From Aradus depressus (lineage: Eukaryota > Arthropoda > Insecta > Hemiptera > Aradidae), in NCBI GenBank assembly GCA_963662175.1, contig OY759221.1, positions 15,291,027 to 15,355,026 of the forward strand: 64,000 bases of DNA, given 5' to 3'. Under the pieces are notes generated by a model. The model had not been told where the DNA came from. It made no database searches and saw nothing but the letters and a program-made list of their open reading frames with translations. A program made the translations under genes and the position numbers. Below, one piece after another: positions 1 to 10,079 of the stretch; position 1 is the first letter of the stretch; the number at the start of each line of letters is the position of its first letter.

Positions 1-550
1 GGAGGGGAAGTATATCGTCGGTATATATATAATGTAACATATTATGTTGAAATTATAGTTAACCCATAGACAATTACAGCTGAGCTCAGGAAGAGTGACA
101 ACAACTAATGCTGCGTACCACTCCAAAAGTCCTGGAACTTTTTGATCACCCCTCGCATGTCCAATTCTCAATTATTGAATTGTGTGTAGTTCAGGAGTGT
201 AATTTAGGTTTACATTTTAAATATTTATAGTCTAGATTTGTACCTTTGACATTTTGCAAAAATAAATTTAATCTGGTAAACTTTGAAATAATTCAAAATT
301 TAATGGTAAACCTGTAACAAGCGTGCACTTAACTTCACGCCCTCAGTATTTATGAAACAATATCTGGACCTCTTTTTTTTATATTGGCTGCCTGGTTACA
401 TAAATCTAACCAGATGAAACTCTATCGATTTATTTTAATAATAGTTCTGCACCAGCTGGTCTCGTTATTAATTGACAATCAACCCCATTTATATATCGCA
501 AGGATTTATTTCGTTCCAATTTTTTTTTAAATTAATTTTTCTTAATAAAA
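1..550. other. AT-rich non-coding stretch
   Basis: No coding region or recognised element is visible. Positions 10-25 contain TATATCGTCGGTATAT, which resembles the terminal repeat of the MITE-like element near 62.07-62.42 kb, so this may be the end of another copy cut by the window edge. Confidence 0.4.
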
Positions 551-1435
551 TATGTGATGCCATTACAGAACTTTTTTTATACCAATCACGCTTACAGATC
601 ACAACTCTCTCCCTCACCTCCTTCTCAAAATAATTTCATACTGGCATTACTGAGTTAGCGTCAGCGGTATTTCATTCTTCTTCTTCTTCCTGCGGCGCTA
701 CAGTCCTGAAAGAACCCGGGCCTCCGTCACAATCCTCTTCCATTCTTCTCGATCCAAAATCTTCTCCCTCCATCCTCTGATGCCCAACACTCGGAGGTCC
801 GCCTCGACGTCGTCCAGCCAACGGAGTCTCGGTCTTCCTCTTCTCCTGGCACCGCCTGGCCTACCGTAGAGGACTTGTTTAGGGAGTCTTCCTCCCATTC
901 TCTCTATGTGGCCCAACCAACGTAATCTCGCCTGCTTGATCACGGATACCAGGTCGGGATCCCCGTAGAGGTCTCTCAATTCTCTGTTCTTCCGGATACG
1001 CCATCTGCCGTTCTCGGAAACAGGTCCATAAATCTTTCTAAGTACTTTCCGTTCCCACAGTAGCAGAGTCTCTTCATTTTCTTTTGTCAACGCCCAAGTT
1101 TCGACAGTGTAAGTTACAATTAGACGGACAATGGGTTTATAGACAATTAGCTTGGCCCTCCACGTTAATGTGCGGAACATGAGTATTTTTTGGACAGCAA
1201 ATAGACATCTGTTCCCTGCAGCAATGCGTGCTCTTATTTCGTGGCTAACGTCATTATCTTCCGTGATCAGAGTCCCAAGATATTTGAATTGGTATTTCAT
1301 TGTACAGCGTAGTTCTGAGAGTGACATTCTCTTATACCCATTAATGTCAGTATGAAATGATTTTGAGTGGGGGGAGGGGGAGAGAGAGTTATCTGCAAGC
1401 GTGGTTGATATAAGAAAGTCCTGTAAAGTTATTAA
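551..1435. repeat. Palindromic repeat A, copy 1, split by a LINE fragment
   Basis: The left arm (551-656) reads from TATGTGATG through TACCAATCACGCTTACAGATC to a CATACTGGCAT block. The right arm (about 1330-1430) is the inverted form, ending GGTTGATATAAGAAAGTCC. The same inverted arms recur at 14.7, 20.7 and 23.7 kb, so this is a foldback or MITE-like unit. The RTE-like LINE tail at 675-1327 sits between the arms. Confidence 0.7.
675..1327 (-). pseudogene. RTE-like LINE, C-terminal end of ORF2 (5'-truncated)
   Basis: An open frame of 209 codons matches the region downstream of the reverse transcriptase in RTE/BovB-type LINE ORF2 proteins. It contains FKYLGTLITEDNDVSHEI, the RLIVTYTVETWALTK block, RWLGHIERM, and the C-terminal GRPRLRWLDDVEADL block followed by DREEWKRI. 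The catalytic YADD region is absent, so this is a 5'-truncated copy. The stop codon at 698-700 is followed on the minus strand by a short 3' end that finishes in (GAA)5 at 675-689; RTE elements often end in such short microsatellites rather than poly(A). It lies inside palindromic repeat A. The RTE assignment is by motif memory; another non-LTR clade is possible. Confidence 0.8.
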
Positions 1436-1479
1436 GCATTATTTTAAATATTTTCTACGGAAATTTATTTTTCATTCTT

Positions 1480-1945
1480 CGAGGCGCTTTAACATTAGTT
1501 GTTCTGATCCTTTCTCATGTCTGAGGGCTGATTAGTGATTGGAAATTTAATAAGGAACATTTTTTTGTAAGAAACAATTTTCCAAGTAAATCAAGGACCT
1601 TTCTTGAAACTATAGCAAAACAAAGTGTTGTAATCTTGCGAAAATCCGAGATCAAGTTTTATTTGGATTTTTACGTTTCAAGGTACCTTGAATACGTTTT
1701 GACCGTTTTTGCGATGGTCTGTGTCTATGCGTGTGTGTGTGATTGGAACTTTGTAAGCGCTTTAACTGGAATACGATTGTATCTATGAACTTGAAATTTG
1801 GAATAAAGTCACATGTGCTGACGGACATCTGGTTAGATTTTGAGCGAAATCATACGAAAATTGAGACCACTTTACACAAGATACCGCTTATATGTATACC
1901 TAGGGAGTGTCACCACTGGATGATTTCTCCCCTCTTCACATTTTG
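1480..1945. repeat. Repeat D body
   Basis: This carries the D hallmarks: GATTGGAAATTTAATAAGG, a block near AATCAAGGACC, the cassette around TTTTGACCGTTTTTGCGATG with a GTGTGTGTGTG run, and CACATGTGCTGACGG. The same order recurs near 3.5, 9.5, 11.5, 20.3, 23.1, 41.6, 43.8, 47.3 and 50.2 kb, usually beside a palindromic A block. Confidence 0.65.
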
Positions 1946-2007
1946 ACAGTAGCACATTTGCTTGTTGAATTTATTTTTATACTGTTGTAAATATCTATTT
2001 GTAAAAA

Positions 2008-2341
2008 GGCGCCGGTAGCTCAGTGGTATGCGTGCTTGTCTTCTGAGCTCAAGATCGTGGGTTCGTAACCCGACTGAGGTCGTTAGTTTATTTTATCTGG
2101 GAGGTAAAATAAACTTAAGCACGCCGTTCTTCGGATGGGACGTTAAGCGATGGTCCCGAGCCTGTACGATGTCAGGTACTCGTTAAAGACCCCTGCCCTA
2201 GGTGAAGAAAAATTTAGGGTAGGTAAAATTTAGAACTCCCATAGTAGAGTCGGGCTCGTGTCCACCAGAGTGACGAAAGAGCGCTCTGGTAGTAGGCGAT
2301 ATGGCTTCGTAGTTTAAGCCTGGGCAAGAGTCATAAAACCT
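2008..2341 (+). mobile_element. SINE-1, near full-length
   Basis: A tRNA-like head carries an A box (TAGCTCAGTGGT) and a B-box-like GGTTCGTAACCC. It is followed by a body with TTATTTTATCTGGGAGGTAA, the TTCGGATGGGACGTTAAGCG block, GATGTCAGGTACTCG, CACCAGAGTGACGAAAGAGC, and the 3' CATAAAACC end. The CCTAA tail is lost here. It would be transcribed by RNA polymerase III and mobilised by a LINE in trans. Confidence 0.92.
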
Positions 2342-2465
2342 ATATTTATGACATCCAAAATCTCTTCGAATACAAAATGTAGAGAAAATTTTAGGTCGCA
2401 CGATTTGCGGTATAAAAAACTGGCCTAAAAAGTAGTTTCACACCCATTATTTAGACGTTTGCTTG

Positions 2466-2545
2466 ATTTACACCATCTTAGGTGTATACACGATCCTAGG
2501 TGTATACACCATCCTAGGTGTTTACACACCATCCTAGAGGTTACC
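2466..2545. repeat. Short tandem repeat, unit about 18 bp
   Basis: About four imperfect copies of a unit around ATCCTAGGTGTATACACC, which is itself nearly self-complementary. Confidence 0.7.
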
Positions 2546-2885
2546 AACTGATGATTTTTACATACACTTAGGTAGTCATTTCGTGTATTCATTATTGATC
2601 GAGGCAGGTTACATCTTTGTTACCATATTAGAACTTACTTATTTTCCTATTGATTGCTATAATGTTTATTTTTATTGGAATGTATTGTTCGTTTTATGGT
2701 TTAAAGTGGTTTCCTTTGTGTTTTAAGTTACTTAAAATTTAATCCATCTAATTTCAGACATTCCAGGCAATCCTAAAAGGAAATATTTGTTGAATTCTGA
2801 CCAATGGGATTTCATGGAATGTTCTAGGCTTTTAGAAACCTATATAAAGAGGAGTAGAAGTTTGGAGAGGCAGTCAGCTGTTTTA

Positions 2886-3060
2886 ACTTCCCCTAGCTAT
2901 ACAAAGTATAAGAGAAGTTATGTAATCTGTCTGAAATTTGATGTTGAGTTTTCAACGGAATTTTGTGCTTTTTGTGAACTGAATTTTGTGACTAAAACAG
3001 TCGATTTGTATCTGAGGGAGAGTGACGTTTTGATCATTTTCGTAATGATTTCTGAATTTT
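2886..3060 (+). repeat. Family B element, 5' fragment
   Basis: It begins with the B 5' signature AACTTCCCC-AGCTATACAAAGTAT and continues to GAAGTTATGTAATC and a diverged GTTGAGTTTTCAACGGAA block. The open frames over it only translate this repeat. Confidence 0.7.
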
Positions 3061-3149
3061 TGTAGCTTTGATCTTGAATTCGGCATGAAGAAGTCACAAA
3101 TGCAAACTTTTATCTGATTAGATTTTGGCCGCAATCGGAATAAAATTGA

Positions 3150-3402
3150 GTCCATTTAATTGCCGGAGGTACGGAGCTTGGAATGTTTTGCTGTTCTACA
3201 TTTTGACTTGGATTCTGCAGAGAGGCCGTTGTGGCGAGTGGTTGCTGGGTCCGTGGTGGCTGACTCTGAGACTGGAAGCTGGGCTGCTTCTGCAGTGTCT
3301 GCGACGGTGGGTTGTATGCCGGCTGCTGAGGTCCCATCGTTTGACTTGGTCCTTCCGAGGACGCTTGCTGAGGTCCTGCTGTCCTCCGGGTGGTCTGCTA
3401 TA
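3150..3402 (-). CDS. Candidate Pro/Gln/Ser-rich exon, unidentified
   Basis: On the minus strand a reading frame encodes a peptide rich in Pro, Gln and Ser, including MGPQQPAYNPPSQTLQKQP, and ending near SSVPPAIKW. The stretch is clearly richer in GC than its neighbours, as expected for an exon. Just upstream on the same strand, a CTAAC branch-point-like motif is followed about 14 bases later by ATATAG, a plausible 3' splice site near 3402. I cannot place a convincing donor, and all frames here are fairly open, so the coding frame is not certain. I do not recognise the protein; such sequence is common in disordered parts of transcription and chromatin proteins. Confidence 0.3.
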
Positions 3403-3525
3403 TGGGGCCGTGTTAGGTATATTACAACAATGATACCGTTTATATTCATGAGTTAATCAAAAATTATTCTAGTAAAAGTTATAGATAAATCTCAAATACA
3501 TATTTTATATGAAATATAATTTTTT

Positions 3526-3900
3526 CCTGTTTTTGAGATAGATGCCGAAAACTGTCCTGAAATGTCGTTTTGGAAAACATATTTTTAGATGTTTCCTTGG
3601 TTTACCAGAAAACTATTAGTCCTATCGAGAAATTGGTTATTTCCAGAAATGTCCCTTATTAAATTTCCAATCGCTTTAAGTCCTCAGATTTGAAATATGA
3701 CCATTACAACGAATGTTATAGCGGCTTAAAGAATGTAAAATTAATTTCCATAAAAAAAGTCACTCTCAGAAAATATCGTTGACGCCAACTTTTTACTTTC
3801 ATATACCCAGTAATACCAGTATGAAATTATTTTGTGAATTGAATGTAAATCTTTAAGCGTGATTGGTATATGAAACTCCTGTAATCTCCACATCATATAT
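3526..3900. repeat. Repeat D fragment followed by A half
   Basis: Positions 3526-3745 carry the inverted D text (GAGATAGATGCCGAAAACTG, TTAGTCCTATCGAGAAAT, TTAAATTTCCAATCGCTTTA). Positions 3796-3900 carry the right arm of repeat A (TATACCCAGTAATACCAGTA to TCCTGTAATCTCCACATCAT). The pairing is the same as in other A/D copies. Confidence 0.65.
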
Positions 3901-3904
3901 TTCT

Positions 3905-4325
3905 TTGAGTAATCTAACATAAGTAAGATATTTGCTGGTGGAGTAACCGGAACCAGGGTGAATAGTGTGTGTTCTGTTAGAAGCCATTACTACTAAGGTC
4001 CTATGTAAATCTGTAAGGAGCAGATCCATTGTTGTGTTGGGATTGTGTCCTCAGTTAGGGCATTATGTTGAAACCCTGTTTAACTTAGGGCAGGCAAGCA
4101 CTACCCAACCTAAACCCATTTGTTTCCAAGGATTTCATTCCTTTCCCAAACCAAATCTTGCATTGAATCTGCTTATATATCCTCCTTACTCGTCTAAATA
4201 TGTCACTGCAATGATCTAAGATAAACTGTAAAATTATAAAGAATTATGAACAGATCACACACTCAAGGGTTCCGTAGATAGACATTACCAACTAAATTTA
4301 TATTCGTCTATAGGTCAAAAAAACC
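3905..4325. other. No recognised element
   Basis: The open frame at 3965-4219 (84 codons) has no recognisable domain and is probably chance. Confidence 0.4.
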
Positions 4326-4445
4326 TTTGGAATGGAAGTTAAGCAATGGCCCGAGCCTGAACGGTGTCAGGTAAGAGACCGCCTACCCTAGGTGAATAAA
4401 CCTAGGTAAAAGACCCCCTACCCTAGGTGAATAAACCTGGAAGAA
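4326..4445 (+). mobile_element. SINE-1 internal fragment with local duplication
   Basis: Matches the SINE-1 middle (AAGCAATGGCCCGAGCCTGA, GTGTCAGGTAAG). The segment ACCCTAGGTGAATAAACC occurs twice in a row, a small tandem duplication inside the fragment. Confidence 0.75.
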
Positions 4446-4579
4446 ATTAGGACTGGGGAAAATGGAACATGTCCCGGGTCATTCTAGATCAAAAATGAAT
4501 ACATGCTTATGAGCTATTAAACATCATTGATAACAGACGTTTCGGGACCTGTAATTTATTTGTTATTTATTTTAACAAT

Positions 4580-5170
4580 AACTTTCCCAGCTATTCGAAG
4601 TATAGGGGAAGTTATGTAATCGGTGAAAAATCCGTTGTGGAGTTTCCAATGGAAAATTTCATGATTTCGACCTCTAGATTCCAAATTGTTTTGTTTTGTT
4701 TTTCAGCCAAATCGACCAAAGGGAAAGTAGATTAGGGGGAAGGCTTAAGATAAGTATTGTAGTTAGTTATTATCATGCTCGGGCTTTAACTGCTTGGTCA
4801 TACCGCCTACTACCAGAGCGCTCATTTGTCAGTCTGGTGGACATGAGCCCGACTCTGCTATGGGAGTCCTAAATTTTGTCCACCCTAAATTTTTATTCAC
4901 CTTTAACGAGTATCTGACATCGTACAGGCTCGGAACCATCGTTTAACGTCCCATCCGTGGGATGACGTATTTAAGTTTATTTTATTTCCCAGATAAAATA
5001 AACTAAGAGCCTTGGCCGGGTTACGAACCCTCGATCTTGAGCACAGTAAGCAAGCACGCATACCACTAAGCTACCAGGTCGAATGGCTTTGGAAAGAGAG
5101 CGAAAATTTAATTGATTAATTCGTGCCGAGGAAGTACATAGCCGGTGATTCACCGTCGACTTTTTTGTGA
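4580..5170 (+). repeat. Family B element, interrupted by SINE-1
   Basis: The 5' part (4580-4770) has CCCAGCTATTCGAAGTATAG, GGGAAGTTATGTAATCGG and the AGCCAAATCGACCAAAGGGA block. The 3' part (5080-5170) has GAAAATTTAATTGATTAATT, GAGGAAGTACATAGCCGG, the CGGTGATTCACCG hairpin and the T-run. A minus-strand SINE-1 at 4771-5080 lies between them. Confidence 0.8.
4771..5080 (-). mobile_element. SINE-1, inserted in a family B copy
   Basis: Reads in reverse from TCATGCTCGGGCTTTAACTG through ACGTCCCATCCGTGGGATGA to the tRNA-like head (TACCACTAAGCTACC). It lacks the CCTAA tail. Its position inside B shows that it inserted after that B copy. Confidence 0.88.
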
Positions 5171-5870
5171 CTAGGAATGGCTGGGATGATGAGAGAGTTG
5201 AAGACGACCCTCCCTAGTCGGAAGGATTACTGTGGGTAGCAGGCAGACATTTATCTGGGCTGTGGGGGATGCTGAAAGAAGAAAGATCGTCCTCTCCTCC
5301 CCTCCCGCAGACCCTTCTTCGTGGACACTTGGGATGATTGATTTTAGTATGTTCTGCAGACGACAAGAACACCTCTCGTAATGACTTCCATAACGATCCC
5401 GCCCTTCCGCATGCCCACTGCTTCTCTGAATCACTCAAGTGTGGTCTGTCCTTGAAAGTCTTTTGTGAGCCTCTTAGTTGCTGAAGCAGTTGCTAAGGAT
5501 GCATCACTGAATGCATTAACGATAAGTCGAATGCGATTTATGCAAGTCTTATCCAGGCATAATTTGACTTTTACGTTGTCATTCTCCGACCAAATCTCAG
5601 AGCTATTTCGAAAAACGCTTATAATTTCAATTTTTTTTTGAAAATTCATTTAAATAATTTTACTGTGTAAAGAATATGTACGTCAAGCAAAGATGCTAAG
5701 GGTGAAAGCCTAGGCACTGAATCGCAGACATTTATGGCTGACACTGTCACTGCCTGATCTGAGAAGGTCTCGAGGCCATTGGCGCTTATGGCGTCGTTCG
5801 GGAAGTGTGGCAGAGGACTAGAAGATTAATGTGGGTAGTAAAGGAGGAAATTAACCTCAATTTAGCTAAT
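5171..5870. other. Unidentified, moderately GC-rich stretch
   Basis: Positions 5171-5470 and 5700-5830 are more GC-rich than their flanks and contain overlapping short minus-strand frames of 72-87 codons. I recognise no domain or splice pattern. It may be the decayed interior of an element whose ends lie at 5170 and 5880. Confidence 0.35.
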
Positions 5871-5880
5871 TTGGTGACTT

Positions 5881-6145
5881 AGAGAATATTGAAATCGGTG
5901 AGAAGGGTTTTGTTGGAGATGTAAGGAGCATTGTTGAGGTATTGTACGAAGGATTTTGGATTGCAAGGATTGAATGCGCTGAAGATTTCAATTCTCGAAG
6001 CATTGGCAGAACCCCATAGTTCAAGTCCATAAGTCCACATAGGCTTACTTAGTTTTTTGAAGGATTGGGATGTTGTTAAGGAATACCGAGGGGGAAGTAC
6101 ATTTTCGCTGAAGAATGAATATGATGTAAACGTACTTCTTGTCAT
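5881..6145 (-). pseudogene. Jockey-type LINE ORF2 fragment (post-RT region)
   Basis: The translated block PMWTYGLELWGSANASRIEI followed by NNAPYISNKTLLTDFNI matches the segment after the reverse transcriptase in Jockey-clade LINEs, where a WTYG.ELWG.A motif precedes the APYVSN..LH.DL motif. The connecting stretch is scrambled by frameshifts. The same motifs occur in order in the complete LINE at 56.4-61.5 kb, so this may be a relative. Both ends are truncated. Confidence 0.7.
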
Positions 6146-6317
6146 TCATCTTAATTCTCCACGTTGTGTACCAAAATTGAAGAGATGTCAAGCATTTCAA
6201 ATCTAATGTCTTTGTAATAACTTCTTCTGTTTTCTCTCACTGAATTTTCTTCATCCATTACTTCAATTCGTTCTCTAAGTCTTTCATTCTTAATGTTTAG
6301 GAGTTAATGAGCCCATT

Positions 6318-6480
6318 TTTAGGGTTCTGTACCTTAAAAGATAATAAAAATGGAACCCTTAAGATGAGAGTCAATTGTCCGTCCATCACTCTGTCACAAC
6401 AGCCTTATGTATCTTTCGAACTATTTTTTTGAAATTTTGACCAGAGATAGGCCTTGTTAACACACAGACAGTGCTAAAGT
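6318..6480 (+). repeat. AGGGTTC-type dispersed repeat
   Basis: Contains AGGGTTCTGTACCTTAAAAG, then ATGGAACCCTTAAGATG, then TTGTCCGTCCATCACTCTGT. This order (AGGGTTC, paired GGAACCCT, TGTCCGTC, then a block around TTTGAAATTTTGACCAGAGA) resembles a repeat that I recall as common in moths and butterflies. The first and second blocks are inverted relative to each other. Confidence 0.45.
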
Positions 6481-6589
6481 AAAATTTAGCGAACATGGAA
6501 AAACAAAAACGTTTTGGCGATTAGATTTTAATGTAGTATGAACGTCAAATGAAAGCTGGTAAGGATTTCATATTTTCATGTCACGAAAA

Positions 6590-7580
6590 CACTTGAGTCG
6601 TGAATACGATAACTGTCGATAGAATGAATATATCAACACGAAACTTTATATGTGAAACCAGAACCCTCTAGTGTGTATAGAACCCCACAAGGACGACAAC
6701 TATAGATTTTTAGCCAAATCGACCAAAAGACAGGAGGTTAGGGCGGATTGAAACGAATAACGCGAACGTCAAATGGAATAATATTTTTATTATTTTTGCT
6801 TCATCAGATGTTGTGCAATAGTGATTACAATGTATTTCTCTCTTTCTATTTCCACGACTATGCGAAGAAACGGGATAAATTATGAGATCAGAAATTTGAT
6901 GTTGAATTTTCACCAGGATTTCATGTTTTCCGACCTCCGGGTTCCAAAAATGAAAAAGTCTGTCCGTCTGTGAATACGATAACTGTCAATAGAATGTATA
7001 TATCGACACGAAACTTTATATCTGTAACCAGATCCCTATAAGAACCTTATAAGGGCGACAGATATTAATTTTTAGCCAAATCGACCAAAGGGGTTTGGGG
7101 GGGGGGGGGGGGGGGACTCAACACAAAATTTTATTATAATATATTTTGATTTTTTTTTTTTTATACTTCTCCAGCTATAGGAATTATGGAAGAATTTATG
7201 TAATCGCCAAAAAAATCTATGCGGATTTTCATGTTTTCCGTCCTCCAGATTCCAATTAAAAATCTGTCGTGTGTTTGTGTGTGTGTCTGTGAACATAACT
7301 CCCGATAGATTGAATGTATTGACATGAAATTTTATATGTGTGACCTGAATCCTATAAGGACAACACCTCTCGATTTTCAGCCAAATCGGCCAAAGGGAAG
7401 AAAGGATTTAGGGTAGAAGCTTAACTCTAAAACTTTAATAACTGCCGATGTAATGATCGATACCTACAATTTATCGAAAGGGATTTACGTGTAAACGGTC
7501 GACTGGTCTTGGAGGGGCGAAAATTTATTTGATTAATTTGTTTTGGGGAAGTACATTGTCGGTGATTCACTTTTTTTCCT
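6590..7580 (+). repeat. Family B copies in tandem, with a 19-G run
   Basis: Three successive runs of B text start near 6590, 6830 and 7165. Each has ATCGACACGAAACTTTATAT or a variant, then GACGACA and AGCCAAATCGACCAAA. Only the last reaches the 3' end (GGGGAAGTACATTGTCGGTG). A run of 19 G lies at 7097-7115 where the usual GGGGGA tract sits, and a GTGTGTGTGTGTCTGTG tract lies near 7276-7292. Tandem partial duplication within B is likely. Confidence 0.7.
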
Positions 7581-7589
7581 GAATGTCTG

Positions 7590-7891
7590 ATTTGCTGTTG
7601 ATGTGTCCCTGTCACCATTCTAAATTGCCTGCCCATTAGAATTCTTGATATGTGTTGTGATCCAAGAAGATGCTATAATTCTGAGCCTCCATAAAGTGTG
7701 TCTGAAGACCCAGGAGTGGGCAGGCTGCCAGACGTTGAACTGGGATGTTTTGATGTGACCTATCATTTCTACCTTAGTGAAGTGATCTTTACTTTTATAA
7801 ATGGATGTAAAGTGTACAAAAACAGTGTTTCTTGTCATCTGAGCTCCCTGTTATACTTCGTCACTTATGTATATCTAAAATTCACACTAGA
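7590..7891. other. No recognised element
   Basis: Several short frames exist (for example 7620-7838 minus), but none has a recognisable domain. Confidence 0.35.
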
Positions 7892-8164
7892 GGGCGCGCC
7901 GGTAGCTCAGTGGCATGCGTGCATGGCTTCTGAGCTCAAGAACGTGGGTTCGTCCTTCGGATGGGACGTTAAGCGATGGTCCCGAACCTCTACGATGTCA
8001 GGTACTCGTTAAAGACCCCTAGGTGAATAAAAATTTAGGGTAGGCTACATTTGGTAATTCCACATTAGAGTCGGGCTCATGTCCACCAGAGTGACGAAAG
8101 AGCGCTCTGGTAGTAGGCGATATGACCTCGTAGTTAAAGCTCGGGCATGACCTAACCTAACCTC
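7892..8164 (+). mobile_element. SINE-1 with internal deletion
   Basis: The tRNA-like head GCGCCGGTAGCTCAGTGGCA runs to GTGGGTTCG, then jumps directly to TCCTTCGGATGGGACG, so the segment between B box and body is deleted. The 3' end is GGGCATGA followed by CCTAACCTAACCT. Family B copy 4 begins immediately after the tail. Confidence 0.88.
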
Positions 8165-8712
8165 ACCCCAGCTATATGAAGTATAGGGGAAGTTATGTAA
8201 TCGGTAAAACATTCAGAAATTTCATGTTTTCCGACCTCCTGATTTAAAAAATAAACACGATAACTCCCGATAGAATGAATATATCGACACGAGATTTTTA
8301 ATGTGTATCCAGAACTCATTAAGGACGACACCTTCTTATTTTCAGCCAAATTGACCGAAAGGAAAGAGGGGATTAGGGGAAGGCTTAACACAGAAAGTCT
8401 AATAAATGCCTTTGTAATGACTTTCATCTATTAATTTTCAGAGGTACTCAAAAATTCCTTAACTGATATAGTGAATGTTTTGACATGAAATGGCCCCATT
8501 AATTTTCCGCGAAATCTGTCGAAGGGAACGGGGGACCAGAGAGTAGGGACTCGACTTACAATTTTAAACTGTCGTTGTAATGAATCTATCGACAAAAATT
8601 TAGTATGCTGATTCATACCAAACGGTGAATTGGCTTTGAAGGGAGAGCGAAAAGATAATTGATTATTTCGTGCTGGAGATGTACATAGCTGGTGATTCAC
8701 CGACGACTTTTT
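8165..8712 (+). repeat. Family B element, nearly complete
   Basis: Starts CCCCAGCTATATGAAGTATA, includes ATATCGACACGAGATTTTTA, AGCCAAATTGACCGAAAGG, and ends GGAGATGTACATAGCTGG with the GGTGATTCACC hairpin and T-rich terminus. It is joined directly to the tail of the preceding SINE-1. Confidence 0.8.
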
Positions 8713-8855
8713 CTTTTGTTGTGATGCTTTCCACCTAAACGTTGAATGTGAACTATATACATTTTCAGTTATCTACTCCTCAGACTTTGTAAACATTTAG
8801 AGTAAATTAAAGCCTCGTCACGGTGGATTGACAGGTTGGAAAGTGACGGTGAACT

Positions 8856-9200
8856 GTTAGGTTAGGTTTTATGACTCATGCCCGGGCTTTAACTACGAGG
8901 ACATATCGCCTACTACCAGAGCGCTCTTTCGTCACTCTGGTGGACATGAGCCCGACTCTACTGTGGCAGTCCTAAATGTTGCCTACCCTAAATTTTAATT
9001 CACCTAGGGCAGGGGTCTTCAACGAGTAGCTGACATCGTACATGCTTGGGACCATCTCTTAACGTCCCATCCAAAGGACGGCGTGCTTAAGTTTATTTTA
9101 TCTCCCAGATAAAATAAACTAAGGGCCTCGGTCGGGTTTCGAACATGCGTTCTTGAGCACAGAAGGCAAGCACGCATACCACTGAGCTACAAGCGCCCTC
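8856..9200 (-). mobile_element. SINE-1, full-length
   Basis: The plus strand reads GTTAGGTTAGGTTTTATGAC, the reverse complement of the CCTAA tail, through the conserved body (TAACGTCCCATCCAAAGGAC) to the tRNA-like head ending ACTGAGCTACAAGCGCCCTC. Confidence 0.93.
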
Positions 9201-9339
9201 ACGATGAACTGTGGTACGGAACTTCCGTATCGTCTCTCTACTCTTAATTCTTCTTCCTCGAATGGCGTTTGGGGAGTCTTTGATGCATTTTTTAATCTCC
9301 CAAGTGACGATAAAAGAAAAAAGTTTGAGAACCCATAAT

Positions 9340-9425
9340 TTAAAAAGTCGTGCAGAAGAGAATGTACAATGTACTTCCCCAGAACGAATTAAACAATTAA
9401 GTTTGTGCTCTCCATCAAGAAGATG
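9340..9425 (-). repeat. Family B 3' end fragment
   Basis: Contains AATGTACTTCCCCAGAACGA then AATTAAACAATTAAG and a GTGCTCTCC block, which is the reversed 3' terminal part of B. Confidence 0.65.
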
Positions 9426-9489
9426 ACTTAGGAGAGATTATTAACATCCTCATCTACTGATGAAAACGTTCCTAGACGCCCAGAAAAAC

Positions 9490-9685
9490 AACCGAGAAAA
9501 ATTTTTGACACTTTTTTCAGAAGTTTCTTTGATTTACACGAAAAGGGTGAGTTCTATCGAAAAATTGTTCTTCACAAAAAATGTTCCTAATTAAATTTAC
9601 AATCGCAAATAACCTCAGATTTGAGATAGGATCAATACCATCAAAGTTATAGATCCTCAAATAATCAAATAATAAAAATATAAAT
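9490..9685. repeat. Repeat D fragment
   Basis: Shows the D order AAGTTTCTTTGATTTACACG, TCTATCGAAAAATTGTTCT, TTCCTAATTAAATTTACAAT and CCTCAGATTTGAGATAGGAT. Confidence 0.6.
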
Positions 9686-9796
9686 TTCTGTTTAAAATAT
9701 TTCAAAATAACGTTTAATTGTATCGTCTATTAATTATAAAATATTTCTGGTTCCCGAGGCCTTTAGGTTTTTTTTATTTTGGAGGTGGAAAAAATC

Positions 9797-9890
9797 TTGG
9801 GCGTGCTACCTTCGGATGGGACGTTAAGAGATGGTCTCCGTAAGATGTCAGTCGCGACACTCTGGTAGTAGGCGATATGGGCATGAGTCA
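9797..9890 (+). mobile_element. SINE-1 fragment
   Basis: GGGCGTGCTACCTTCGGATG followed by GGACGTTAAGAGATGGT, a shortened middle, then TCTGGTAGTAGGCGATATGG and GGGCATGAGTCAC. There are several internal deletions. Confidence 0.75.
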
Positions 9891-9962
9891 CAATAACTAA
9901 CTTTTTATTATTGGTAGTTTTTATGAAAAATTAAAAAAAAATAAGAAAAAAAATTAAATAAA

Positions 9963-10075
9963 TGTGATGTGGCCTATTACAGGATTCTCTTATATCGACT
10001 ACGCTTATAGATCACTTTTCTTATATCGACCACGCTTACAGATCACTCTCTCACCCTTCAGTCCCAGATATGATC
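9963..10075. repeat. Palindromic repeat A, left half with local duplication
   Basis: GTGATGTGGCCTATTACAGG leads to TTATATCGACTACGCTTATA; the segment TCTTATATCGACCACGCTTA then repeats once more. Confidence 0.65.
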
Positions 10076-10079
10076 ATGT

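Noticed and set aside
2008..2080. tRNA gene
   Set aside because: The A and B boxes belong to the SINE-1 head, the acceptor stem does not pair, and the same sequence recurs more than ten times with a SINE body attached.
3070..3090. Cloning adaptor contamination (GAATTCGGCATGAAG resembles an EcoRI cDNA adaptor)
   Set aside because: Only a partial match, no vector sequence follows, and the surrounding sequence is continuous with genomic repeats.
8856..8872. Telomeric array
   Set aside because: Only two or three TTAGG-like units occur at any site and always as a SINE-1 tail.
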